From JAJDAN01 sp046583095 (GTDB lineage: Bacteria; Myxococcota_A; UBA9160; UBA4427): a stretch of 31,500 nucleotides of DNA. The stretch is taken from contig JAYGDB010000167.1 in assembly GCA_046583095.1 (NCBI GenBank), positions 1 to 31,500 of the forward strand. The letters run 5' to 3'. The notes under the pieces are model-generated. The model searched no databases and was not told where the DNA came from. It saw only the letters and a list, made by a program, of their open reading frames with translations. The translations under genes and the position numbers were made by a program. Below, piece after piece: positions 18,708 through 26,160 of this stretch (positions are counted from its first letter, which is position 1; each line of letters begins with the position of its first letter).

Positions 18708-19948
18708 CTACGTCCGTCCCGGAGCTTGACGATCCGGTCGATCAGGTGGGCGGCCACATCGGCCTTGGAGAGCAGCGGAAGCTCCTCGACCTCACCGTCC
18801 GGCGAGACGAAGAAGACGGCATTCGTGTCCACGTCAAAGCCGGCGTCGCTGCGGGAGACGTCGTTGGCGACGAGCAGATCACACCGCTTGCGGATGATCT
18901 TGCTCCGCGCCGAGGCCACGACGTCGTGGCTCTCGGCCGCGAAACCCACGACGATCCGGCTTCCCTTGTCCCGGCAGATCTCCTCCAGGATGTCCGGGTT
19001 CAGAACGAGTTCAAGGGTGATGCCCTCCCCCGCTCCGAGCGACTCCTTCTTGATCTTCCGTTGCTGGACATGGGCGGGGCGGAAGTCCGCCACCGCGGCG
19101 GCCTTCACGACCACGGTTGCTCGGGGAAGCTCGGCCAAGACCGCGTCCCGCATTTCGAGAGCGCTCCCCACGTCGACCCGCTTGACGCCCGCCGGGGTCG
19201 GAAGCGCGGAGGCCCCGGCAACCAGCAGCACCTCGGCGCCCCGACGCGCCGCCTCAGCGGCTATGGCGAACCCCATGCGCCCGGAGGAGCGGTTGGTGAT
19301 CGCACGAACGGCGTCGATCGGCTCGCTCGTGCCTCCGGCTGTCACGAGGACGACCTCACCGCGAAGAGCCTCGGTGCCGAGCGCCAAGCCGGCGGCCCCC
19401 GCGATCGTCTCGGGCTCGGCCATCCGCCCCTCTCCCTGCCACCCGCAGGCGAGGTCACCGGTCTCGGGACCGACACGGAGGACACCCCTCGCCTTCAGGG
19501 TCTCGAGATTCGATTGGGTGGCCGGGTGCTGCCACATGTTGACGTTCATTGCCGGGGCAACGAGTACCGGCGCTCTTGTCGCCAGCAGGATCGCGGTCAC
19601 GAGATCGTCGGCCATCCCGGCCGTCATTCGCGCCAGCACGTTGGCGGTCGCCGGCGCCAGGATCACGAGTTCTGCCCAGTCGGCCAAGGCGATGTGATCG
19701 ATCTCTCTCGGCGCGCTGCCCGTGCCCGACCCAGCGAAGAGATCGGAGACCGCGGGATGGCTCGTCAGGGTCTCCAGCACCAGAGGCGAGACGAACCGGG
19801 TGGCGTCCGGGGTGAGAACGCAGCGGACCTCGTGGCCAGCCTGGACGAGGGCCCGCACCAGCTCGGGAATCTTGTAAGCCGCGATCCCGGCGCTGACAGC
19901 GACGAGGATGCGGCGCGGCTCCGCGGAGTCTGTTCGGGAGGACGGCAT
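18704..19948 (-). CDS. coaBC: Bifunctional phosphopantothenoylcysteine decarboxylase / synthetase (CoaBC, Dfp)
   Basis: 414 residues from ATG at 19948; the frame stays open upstream into the coaD region but with no family similarity. No good Shine-Dalgarno is seen before the ATG. It carries out two consecutive coenzyme A steps: joining cysteine to 4'-phosphopantothenate and decarboxylating the product. The CoaC flavoprotein half has His85 (HIALADW), PAMNVNMW at 132-139 and the LACGWQGEGRM loop with Cys168. The CoaB half begins near residue 199 with VVLVTAGGTSEPID and has NRSSGRMG at 219-226 and a late CDLLVANDV motif. It follows coaD after 95 bases and overlaps nfeD by 4. Confidence 0.95.
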   Translation of the reverse strand: MPSSRTDSAEPRRILVAVSAGIAAYKIPELVRALVQAGHEVRCVLTPDATRFVSPLVLETLTSHPAVSDLFAGSGTGSAPREIDHIALADWAELVILAPATANVLARMTAGMADDLVTAILLATRAPVLVAPAMNVNMWQHPATQSNLETLKARGVLRVGPETGDLACGWQGEGRMAEPETIAGAAGLALGTEALRGEVVLVTAGGTSEPIDAVRAITNRSSGRMGFAIAAEAARRGAEVLLVAGASALPTPAGVKRVDVGSALEMRDAVLAELPRATVVVKAAAVADFRPAHVQQRKIKKESLGAGEGITLELVLNPDILEEICRDKGSRIVVGFAAESHDVVASARSKIIRKRCDLLVANDVSRSDAGFDVDTNAVFFVSPDGEVEELPLLSKADVAAHLIDRIVKLRDGRR

Positions 19949-20043
19949 GGGTGGGGGCAGCCCGACGTGGTGAGCAAAATTCCTTCGACCACGTACGAGG
20001 TTACCGAAACGCCGGGGAAATCCAAAAAGACCGCGAACCGGCG

Positions 20044-20550
20044 TCAGCTGCGCGCGAGCTTCTCCCGCAGCCGTTTGGCGACCAGGGCCGGAACGAACTC
20101 GTCGATGTCCACGCCGAACTGCACGAGCTCCTTGAGGCGCGAAGAGCTGACGTAGAGGCACTCGAGGCTCGTCATCATGAACAGGATCTCGATCTCGGGC
20201 CTGAGGTGCCGGTTCATCAGTGCCATTTCGAACTCGTATTCGAAGTCCGACATGGCGCGCAACCCGCGGATCATGGCCGTGGCACCGATCTCTTTGGCGA
20301 AGTCGACGATCAGCCCGGTGAAGCTCTCGACGCGAATGCCGGGTTCTTCGCCGAGTACTTCTTGCAGGATCTCGAGCCGCTCTGCAGCCGTAAAGGTCCC
20401 GCCCTTCTTCTCCACGTTCTCGGCGACCGCCACGACGACCTCGTCGAAGGTGCGCTGGGTTCGGCGGATCAGATCGAGGTGTCCGTTCGTTAGCGGATCG
20501 AAGCTCGCAGCGAAGAGCGCGATCCTCGTGTCAGTGTCTGCGCGACTCAT
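20044..20550 (-). CDS. coaD: Phosphopantetheine adenylyltransferase
   Basis: 168 residues from ATG at 20550, which overlaps the rsmD stop as ATGA; a longer upstream frame is ignored because CoaD proteins are about 160 residues. It adenylates 4'-phosphopantetheine to dephospho-CoA. Visible: FDPLTNGHLD at 17-26 containing the T-x-G-H nucleotidyl-transfer motif, the MIRGLRAMSDFEYEF region that binds substrate, and SSSRLKEL near the C-terminus where ISS-type ATP contacts lie. The motif begins AASFDP instead of the usual PGSFDP. It sits between rsmD, its common neighbour, and coaBC. Confidence 0.95.
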   Translation of the reverse strand: MSRADTDTRIALFAASFDPLTNGHLDLIRRTQRTFDEVVVAVAENVEKKGGTFTAAERLEILQEVLGEEPGIRVESFTGLIVDFAKEIGATAMIRGLRAMSDFEYEFEMALMNRHLRPEIEILFMMTSLECLYVSSSRLKELVQFGVDIDEFVPALVAKRLREKLARS

Positions 20551-21119
20551 CGGTCTTCTGCATCCCCTTCGGTCGAGCGACTCGTCGGAACGAGCCAAGT
20601 GAGCCGGGTGTCTCCGTAGCTTCTCTCGTCGCGAACCGCGAGGCCCGCCACTGGTTCCAGAGAATGCCGCTTCGAGTTCTCGACGACCACTATCGCATCG
20701 GCGGCGAGAAGATCGGCGTCAACGAGCGCAGCGAGAGCCGGGGCGATCTGGTCCGAATCGTAGGGTGGATCGAGGAAGACGAGATCGAACCGACCGGCGC
20801 TCTTCAGGCGCCGGGCCGTCTTCGCAGCGTCCCCACAGATCACCTGGGCGCGGTTGCCCAGGTCGAGCGACGCGAGATTCTCTCGAACCACGTTCAGAAC
20901 ACGCTCCGACCGGTCTACCAGAACCGCCGTCTCGGCCCCCCGGGAAAGAGCCTCGATCGCGAGCGCACCCGTTCCCGCGAACAGGTCGAGGACCCGACAT
21001 CCCCGAAGGTCGCCGAGCCTCCCAAACAGCGATTCGCGTACCCGATCAGAGGTCGGACGCACGCCTGCGGGCGGACGCGCGAGCCGACGGCTGCGTAGCT
21101 CACCGCCAACGACGCGCAC
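20547..21119 (-). CDS. rsmD: 16S rRNA (guanine-966-N2)-methyltransferase RsmD
   Basis: 190 residues from GTG with GGAG 6 bases upstream. It methylates G966 of 16S rRNA using S-adenosylmethionine. Family blocks: the N-terminal RVVGGELRSRRL, RPTSDRVRESLF at 21-32, SAM-binding LDLFAGTGALAIEAL at 44-58 and the catalytic DPPY at 117-120. It is the first gene of the - strand run ending with hflC, and its stop overlaps the coaD start by 4 bases. A candidate promoter lies about 210 bases upstream. Confidence 0.94.
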   Translation of the reverse strand: MRVVGGELRSRRLARPPAGVRPTSDRVRESLFGRLGDLRGCRVLDLFAGTGALAIEALSRGAETAVLVDRSERVLNVVRENLASLDLGNRAQVICGDAAKTARRLKSAGRFDLVFLDPPYDSDQIAPALAALVDADLLAADAIVVVENSKRHSLEPVAGLAVRDERSYGDTRLTWLVPTSRSTEGDAEDR

Positions 21120-21330
21120 GAGGCGCTCCGAGCCGAGGACCGCGACACAGTTGGGCGCACCGCAAAGTCGAAGTTCGCGAACCCCGCGTGACCCCGGCGT
21201 GCAAGACAGATCTGAACACCTCAGGGTTTCTCCCTAGGCCATACCCGGCAGCTCCGGCCACGCTACTTCTTCGTGTTCGAGTCGCTGCCTGCATCGATCG
21301 CGTGGGTTTCAGACTCGTACCGCGCGACTC

Positions 21331-21359
21331 TCAGTAGTGTCCACGCACTCGCGTGTCAA
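21331..21359 (-). promoter_or_regulatory. Candidate promoter for the rsmD-hflC run
   Basis: On the - strand a perfect TTGACA (-35) lies 17 bases before TACTGA. The -10 match is poor (two of six), so only the -35 is convincing. It points toward rsmD and would give a leader of about 200 bases. Confidence 0.28.
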
Positions 21360-21422
21360 CTTCGTTCAGGCGCGATGCACAATCAGGGCGTGAAGCCTGC
21401 TGCCGAATCGGTTGGGTCGGTA

Positions 21423-21450
21423 TTGATTGGCCCGGGTCCTCACCTACAAT
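21423..21450 (+). promoter_or_regulatory. Candidate promoter for the XRE regulator gene
   Basis: TTGATT, a 16-base spacer and TACAAT (five of six to TATAAT) lie on the + strand about 170 bases before the regulator start. The spacer contains the palindrome GGCCCGGG-like core. Support is by sequence match only. Confidence 0.4.
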
Positions 21451-21623
21451 CCGCCGCAGACGTAGAAGGTAGTGACGCTCTCGTGTCATACCCGCATCAA
21501 CGCCTTCTGACCAACAACAGCGTGCATAGAAAGCCAACCCCCAACGGCCTCCCAGGCCGAGAAGAGATGGTGGAACGGTCGGCGCGCGCGAAGCCAGAAC
21601 CGAACCACAGGAGATCACATTCC

Positions 21624-21860
21624 ATGCCTATCGCCGCATTGACTCGGATCAAGAAGAAGCTCCCGAATCGCATCGCCCAGGTGCGCGGTGAGCGTTCGCA
21701 GCGCCAGTTCGCCCGCGATCTTGGCGTCTTTCAGCAGAACGTGAACCGATACGAAAACGGCACAACGCCCCACACCGACTTCCTGATTACGCTCGCCAAC
21801 AAGGAGAGCGTGTCGCTGGACTGGCTCCTCCTCGGGAAGGGCCGCATGCGCCGGCGCTGA
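21624..21860 (+). CDS. Small XRE-family (Cro/CI-type) DNA-binding protein
   Basis: 78 residues from ATG at 21624, with AGGAGA 9 bases upstream; longer upstream frames lack support. It is essentially one HTH_3 domain: IAQVRGERSQRQFARDLGVF forms the first helices, then QQNVNRYENGTTP the recognition helix and the following turn. The end, SLDWLLLGKG, is the pattern seen in phage CI-like repressors just before their C-terminal domain, which is missing here. It may be a complete small regulator or the remnant DNA-binding part of a phage-type repressor. It stands alone, flanked by about 500 and 290 bases without genes, and has its own candidate promoter. Targets are unknown; autoregulation is the usual expectation. 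Confidence 0.8.
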   Translation: MPIAALTRIKKKLPNRIAQVRGERSQRQFARDLGVFQQNVNRYENGTTPHTDFLITLANKESVSLDWLLLGKGRMRRR

Positions 21861-21874
21861 TCTCCCAGGTCGGA

Positions 21875-21899
21875 CTCGGGGTCCCTCGCGGGCCCCGAG
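21875..21899 (+). terminator. Hairpin just downstream of the XRE gene
   Basis: A 10-bp stem with one U-G pair (CTCGGGGTCC and GGGCCCCGAG) and a 5-base loop begins 14 bases after the stop codon. No T-tract follows. Position fits a terminator or 3'-end stabiliser. Confidence 0.5.
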
Positions 21900-22068
21900 C
21901 CGAGTGACCTGACCTTCACGCACCGGCAGATTGCGCGCAATCGAAAGGCCCCCGCACTCGGAAAAAGCGGAAGCGAACTCCCCAGTCCCCTCGCCGGGAC
22001 GCACGTCCTGCGCACCCGTCCCGATGCACTTCGGGGGCAACGGCTCACCGCAAGCACTCGCCGCGTGA

Positions 22069-22088
22069 GCCTCCGCCCGGGCGGAGGC
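22069..22088. repeat. Perfect 20-base palindrome
   Basis: GCCTCCGCCC followed directly by its reverse complement GGGCGGAGGC. As RNA it would fold as an 8-bp stem with a 4-base loop; as DNA it could be a dimeric protein-binding site. It lies about 60 bases before the next start codon on the + strand, followed by a few T-rich bases only. Confidence 0.5.
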
Positions 22089-22150
22089 TTGCCGGGGCAC
22101 GCTTCTTGCTCCCTTCCAGTCACGATGACCACGAGGGAGGGCCGGGCCGA

Positions 22151-22486
22151 ATGGTGCGCACGCTCGCAGGGCTGACCGTGCTGCTTACCGGAGCGGATCA
22201 CTGGACCACGTACGTGTGTCTCCGGATGCCGGTGCAGGGTTGGGAGGTGATCGAAGCGAATCCGCTCGCAGACTGGCTCTTTAGTGCCGCCGGGCTCGTT
22301 CCCGGTCTTGCCATCGACACCACGATTACGCTGGCAGCCGTCGGCTTCCTGCTGGCCACCCCTCGCTTCGCCAGAGGTGTGAAGCAGGGACTCCTGCTGT
22401 TCCTCGTAACCACGACCGGATACGCCGTCATGAACAACCTCAACGCCATACAGGACCTGGGCCTGTCTCCACTGGGGGTCGGCTGA
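22151..22486 (+). CDS. Small integral membrane protein, DUF5658-like
   Basis: 111 residues from ATG at 22151, with GGAGG about 10 bases upstream; the frame can be extended 45 bases to a TTG. Three or four hydrophobic helices are seen (about 1-18, 45-75 and 80-100). The pattern of an Asp followed by T-T-Y in the first helix, then EANPLADWL and a second Asp (AIDTTITL), resembles the DUF5658 family, whose function is unknown. It is followed after one base by a lytic transglycosylase gene, so the two are almost certainly co-translated. A membrane partner for that enzyme is a guess from position. Confidence 0.7.
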   Translation: MVRTLAGLTVLLTGADHWTTYVCLRMPVQGWEVIEANPLADWLFSAAGLVPGLAIDTTITLAAVGFLLATPRFARGVKQGLLLFLVTTTGYAVMNNLNAIQDLGLSPLGVG

Positions 22487-22487
22487 G

Positions 22488-23198
22488 ATGGATCGCCTCG
22501 TTCTCTGCGGGCTCGGGCTCCTGAGCGCACTCGCGCTCTCGTTCCAGCTCCCTCCGAGCGCCGAAATGCCGCCCACGTTGGACTTCGAGGACGTGCCCGC
22601 CTCGCTGCCCGGGGTGAGCGCTGCGAGCCTGTCGGACACGCTCGCCTACGTGGAGGGCCGTCCCACTGACGAGACAAGGCATGCGAACGAACGCCGCAAC
22701 ACGATCCGCCTCGTCGTCGAGTACCTCGAGCGCCTCCACACCGGGCTGTCTCATCAGGAGATCAGTCGCGTCGCGACGACGATCGTTGACGAGTGCGACG
22801 AGCGCGACATCGAGCCCAATCTGGTGCTTGGCGTCATCCAGGTAGAGAGCTCGGGCTATCACCGGGCCGTGTCTCCGGTAGGCGCCCTGGGCCTGATGCA
22901 GATCATGCCGGCAACCGGCCGACAGCTCGCGCAGGATCGCGGCATCGCGTGGCAGGGACCGGAGATGCTCTTCGATCCCGTCGTCAACGTGCAGTTCGGG
23001 ATCACCTACCTGCAGGAGCTCGCCGACCGGTACGAGCACGTCCCGACGGCCCTGGCTGCGTACAATTGGGGACCGTCGCGCATCGACCGTCGGATTCGAC
23101 GCGGTGCACGCATGCCGCAGATCTACGTGGATCGGGTGATGCGCGTCGTCGACGAGGTAGAAGCAAGTCAAGCCGACGCCGAGGGCGCCTCTTCCTAG
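22488..23198 (+). CDS. Lytic transglycosylase with SLT domain
   Basis: 236 residues from ATG, one base after the preceding stop. An N-terminal hydrophobic segment (about 3-20) acts as signal or anchor, so it works in the periplasm. The SLT domain (about 95-225) has catalytic Glu120 in VIQVESSGY, GALGLMQIMPATG at 132-144 and AAYNWGP at 190-196, as in Slt/MltC-type enzymes. It cleaves murein between MurNAc and GlcNAc, leaving 1,6-anhydro-MurNAc ends, the product that AnmK (encoded about 6 kb downstream) acts on after processing. The stop lies 17 bases from the converging dacB stop. Confidence 0.92.
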   Translation: MDRLVLCGLGLLSALALSFQLPPSAEMPPTLDFEDVPASLPGVSAASLSDTLAYVEGRPTDETRHANERRNTIRLVVEYLERLHTGLSHQEISRVATTIVDECDERDIEPNLVLGVIQVESSGYHRAVSPVGALGLMQIMPATGRQLAQDRGIAWQGPEMLFDPVVNVQFGITYLQELADRYEHVPTALAAYNWGPSRIDRRIRRGARMPQIYVDRVMRVVDEVEASQADAEGASS

Positions 23199-23215
23199 AC
23201 GAGCGGGCTTCCCGG

Positions 23216-24718
23216 TCAGGAGCCGGTAAGGACTACCACGAAGTGGTCGAGCGCCTCCATCGCCTCCTCGTCGGTCCCCCGGTAGCCGTTCGTCAACACC
23301 GAGAAAACTGCCGTCTCACCATCTGCGAGCTGTGCGAATCCCGAGAGCGACGTCACCCGGGTCAAGAGCCCGGTCTTCGCTCGAGCCCGGCCCGGCGCTT
23401 CACCCACGCGCTTCTCGAGTGTCCCGTCCCGGTTGGCGATTGGGAGGGCTGACTCGAACTCGGGTCCGATCCGAAACGAGCCCCGGGCGATGCGCAGGGC
23501 CTCGACCAGCGCCCGAGGCGTGAGCTTGTCACGATATGAAAGACCGGAGCCGTCGACGATCTTCAGGCCCTCGAGATCCATCCCCAGGGCCTCGAGGGCA
23601 GTCCGATAAGCCGGGATTCCGTTCCTCCACGATCCGGGCGCGCCGGTCGCGTGAGCGCCCATCGCCTTCACGAGCGACTCCGCCACTGCGTTGTTGCTGA
23701 ACTTCACGAACAGGCGAACGATCTCGCCGACGGGACGCCCCTTGAAGACGTGAACGGGAACGGCCTCCTCCGGGGTGCTGCCAGACACGATGTCCCCATC
23801 CACTGGAATTCCCACTGCTCCCAGTTGCATCCGCAGCACCGCTCCGGCGTAGCGAGTCGGATCGACGACACTGCGGTAGTAGGTCTTGGCTTCGGCGCCC
23901 GCCGCGATCGTCCCGTCGACCTGGACGACCTCACCCGAGCTGACCAGCGCCCGATCCACCACCAGAGAGCTTCGCTGACCCACGTATCCAGTCCGCGCGC
24001 GGTTGGCCAGCGAGAGATACGGAACGGGCGGGTCGATCGTGACCGAGACCGGATCTCCTCCGGCCCGTCCCGGGCGCACGGTCACCGCGAAGGAGCCGTA
24101 GTTCGCAGTCAGTCCGCCCACGGGTGCGTGATAGGCACGAGACGAGACCCTCCCCCAGTCGGGGTGCCAGCGGACCGCATCGAAGAAGTGATCGTCGAGG
24201 ACGAGGTCACCGCGCACACGCCGGAGCCCGCGGTTGCGGAGATCCGAGGCCAGCCGCCACCAGTCCTCGGAGTTGAGCACCGGGTCGCCGCCGCCGCGCA
24301 CGTAGAGCGTGCCAACTCCGCCCTCTGCATCCGGCAGCGCGTCCGCGAAGATCGGCGTCTCGAAGCGGTGGGTCGGACCGAAGGTCTGCAGCGTCGCCAT
24401 CGCGGTCAGGATCTTCATGTTCGAGGCGGGCGTGAGGGGACGATCGGCGGAGCGCTCGAAGAGCACCTTCCCGTCACCCGCCCGAACCACGTACGCCGAG
24501 ATACGGGCGCGCCGGAGCGCCCGGACATCGAGGGCCTGGCCGAGCCGCTTGGCGAGACCGCCCCGCGGCTGTGGGGGAAGCGTCCGGGCGGCGAGGTCCT
24601 CTGCGGCGACAGAAGCCGCGAACACCACGATCCCGGCAAGCGCCGCGGCTCGGAAAAGCGCCGCGGCTCGGAAAAGCGCTGCGGCTCGGAGAACAGCCCC
24701 GAGAGCGATTCGGTTCAT
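23216..24718 (-). CDS. dacB: D-alanyl-D-alanine carboxypeptidase/endopeptidase, PBP4 type (family S13)
   Basis: 500 residues from ATG at 24718, preceded by GGAGGAAGGG; an upstream GTG is less likely. Exported: signal peptide about 1-39. Penicillin-binding motifs are complete: SNMK at 99-102 (nucleophile Ser99), SNN at 341-343 and KTG at 448-450. The large inserted domains between the first two motifs are typical of S13 enzymes. It trims terminal D-Ala or splits cross-bridges in the periplasm. The signal peptide holds three tandem copies of an Arg-Ala-Ala-Ala-Leu-Phe-like unit, encoded by an 18-base DNA repeat, which puts arginines inside the hydrophobic core. It is divergent from spmAB across 127 bases and converges with the lytic transglycosylase gene. 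Confidence 0.93.
   Translation of the reverse strand: MNRIALGAVLRAAALFRAAALFRAAALAGIVVFAASVAAEDLAARTLPPQPRGGLAKRLGQALDVRALRRARISAYVVRAGDGKVLFERSADRPLTPASNMKILTAMATLQTFGPTHRFETPIFADALPDAEGGVGTLYVRGGGDPVLNSEDWWRLASDLRNRGLRRVRGDLVLDDHFFDAVRWHPDWGRVSSRAYHAPVGGLTANYGSFAVTVRPGRAGGDPVSVTIDPPVPYLSLANRARTGYVGQRSSLVVDRALVSSGEVVQVDGTIAAGAEAKTYYRSVVDPTRYAGAVLRMQLGAVGIPVDGDIVSGSTPEEAVPVHVFKGRPVGEIVRLFVKFSNNAVAESLVKAMGAHATGAPGSWRNGIPAYRTALEALGMDLEGLKIVDGSGLSYRDKLTPRALVEALRIARGSFRIGPEFESALPIANRDGTLEKRVGEAPGRARAKTGLLTRVTSLSGFAQLADGETAVFSVLTNGYRGTDEEAMEALDHFVVVLTGS
24641..24694. repeat. 18-base tandem repeat, three copies, inside the dacB signal peptide
   Basis: Copies at 24641-24658 and 24659-24676 are identical; the third at 24677-24694 differs at three positions. 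The unit is a multiple of three, so gain or loss keeps the frame and changes the signal peptide by six residues. Confidence 0.85.
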
Positions 24719-24845
24719 GACAGCCCTTCCTCCCCGCACAGTCTGCCGCGAAGATCGGCCGGGGGGACGCGAGCTTGACTTGCGCGAGCTTATCCCCGAG
24801 GCTGCCCGTCAGCAATCGCAGCCGATCACTGGGCGGGGGGTGCCG

Positions 24846-26156
24846 GTGCTCAACTGGATCTGGCTCGGGCTGATCCTGTCTTCGATCGTATTCGCGGCCT
24901 ACACGGGCCGCATGACCGAGGTGACCCAGGGCCTCTTCGAAGGCACCAAGGACGCCGTCCAGCTGGTCATCGGCCTCGTCGGCGGCATGATGTTCATGCT
25001 CGGCCTGGTCCGGATCGCCTTCGATGGCGGCCTGCGAGACTGGATCGCACGCCGCCTGGCTCCCTTGCTGCGGCGCCTGTTTCCCGAGGTGCCCCCGGAC
25101 CATCCGGCCATGGGCGCCATCGTGATGAACATGGCGTCCAACATGCTCGGGCTCGGGAACGCGGCGACACCCTTCGGTCTGAAGGCGATGACCGAACTGG
25201 CCAAGCTCAACCGCAACTCCCAGACGGCATCCGACGCGATGGTCCTCTTCCTCGCCATCAACACATCCGCGATCACCCTGTTGCCGCCCACTGGGACGAT
25301 CATGGTGCGTCTGGCAGCGGGCTCGGAGGCCGCGGACGCGATCTGGGTTCCCACCCTGCTTGCGACATTTTGCTCGACTCTGGCTGCCGTCGCGATGTTC
25401 TACGCACTGCGCCGGCTACCGGTCTTCCGGCCGGTACCGCTCCCTCCCAGCGAGGCGGCCGAGCCCGGGGAGGTCTTCGACGGCCTGCTCGACGCGCCCG
25501 CGGCAACCGCGCATCGCCTGCCGATGGAGTGGTGGCGGCGCGGGCTCGTGGCTGCCGTCTTGCTTGCACTCGCCGGCTTCCTGCTGCGCGACGGCGCCCA
25601 ACTCGTGAGCGAACACGGCTTCGTCGATGGGCTCCTGCAACTGGTTCAGTCCTGGGCGTTTCCGAGCCTGATCGCGGGCCTGCTGCTGATCGGCGTCGCC
25701 GGCCGGGTCTCGGTCTATGACTCGATGATCGCGGGCGCTCGAGAGGGACTCGAAGTCGCCGTGCGCATCGTTCCCTACCTGGTCGCCATCATTGCAGCGG
25801 TGAAGATGCTGCGAGTGTCCGGGCTGCTCGACGTCGTGATCCGGGCGGTCGCGCCCGTCACGAATGCGATCGGTGTCCCCGCGGAGGTTCTCCCGATGGC
25901 GATCCTGCGCCCGCTCTCCGGATCGGGTGCGTTCGCTGTGATGGGCGAAACCCTCCAGGCCTACGGGCCCGACTCGTTCATCGGGATGCTGGCGAGCACG
26001 CTCCAAGGCTCTACCGAGACCACCTTCTACGTCCTGGCGCTCTACTACGGCGCGGCGCGAGTCACCCAGAGTCGACACACCCTCGCCGCATGCCTGACGG
26101 GCGATCTGGCGGGCTTCGTCGGTGCCGTTGCCGCCTGCCACTTCTTCTTCGGCTGA
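24846..26156 (+). CDS. Fused SpmA-SpmB nucleoside-recognition (Gate) membrane protein
   Basis: 436 residues from GTG at 24846 (starting LNWIWLGLIL), with a G-rich stretch just upstream; the much longer open frame upstream lies over dacB. The first half (about 1-195) matches SpmA: GRMTEVTQGLFEG, HPAMGAIVMNMASNMLGLGN and AATPFGLKAM. The second half (about 230-436) matches SpmB: VYDSMIAGAREGLEVAVRI, ILRPLSGSGAF and QGSTETTFYVLALYYGA. Each half carries a Gate domain with several membrane helices. In Bacillus the separate SpmA and SpmB proteins affect spore-core dehydration and lie next to dacB. Nothing else here suggests sporulation. Relatives are thought to be transporters, substrate unproven. 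The amgK-like gene starts 4 bases after it. Confidence 0.9.
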   Translation: MLNWIWLGLILSSIVFAAYTGRMTEVTQGLFEGTKDAVQLVIGLVGGMMFMLGLVRIAFDGGLRDWIARRLAPLLRRLFPEVPPDHPAMGAIVMNMASNMLGLGNAATPFGLKAMTELAKLNRNSQTASDAMVLFLAINTSAITLLPPTGTIMVRLAAGSEAADAIWVPTLLATFCSTLAAVAMFYALRRLPVFRPVPLPPSEAAEPGEVFDGLLDAPAATAHRLPMEWWRRGLVAAVLLALAGFLLRDGAQLVSEHGFVDGLLQLVQSWAFPSLIAGLLLIGVAGRVSVYDSMIAGAREGLEVAVRIVPYLVAIIAAVKMLRVSGLLDVVIRAVAPVTNAIGVPAEVLPMAILRPLSGSGAFAVMGETLQAYGPDSFIGMLASTLQGSTETTFYVLALYYGAARVTQSRHTLAACLTGDLAGFVGAVAACHFFFG

Positions 26157-26160
26157 GTTC

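Larger units (their letters stand above)
21120..21623. other. Gene-poor 504-base interval upstream of rsmD and of the XRE gene
   Basis: No reading frame here looks real on either strand. It holds the candidate divergent promoters listed separately. It also holds a bulged 7-bp hairpin (21219-21226 with 21232-21238) that would lie in the rsmD 5' leader. By eye it is less GC-rich than the genes on both sides, with TTGATT, TACAAT and TGTCAA-type words that are rare in the rest of the window. Confidence 0.6.
21861..22150. other. 290-base non-coding interval after the XRE gene
   Basis: No credible gene is seen. It contains a strong hairpin right after the XRE stop and a perfect 20-base palindrome before the next gene, both listed separately, with ordinary GC-rich sequence between them. 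Confidence 0.6.

Noticed and set aside
19949..20161. N-terminal extension of CoaBC
   Set aside because: It reads into coaD in another frame and lacks any CoaBC similarity.
21331..21618. Small - strand frame of 95 codons in the gene-poor pocket
   Set aside because: No ribosome site or recognisable features, and it overlaps both candidate promoters.
24846..26156. Evidence for sporulation
   Set aside because: SpmA/SpmB-like Gate proteins occur widely in non-sporeformers, and no other sporulation gene is in the window.
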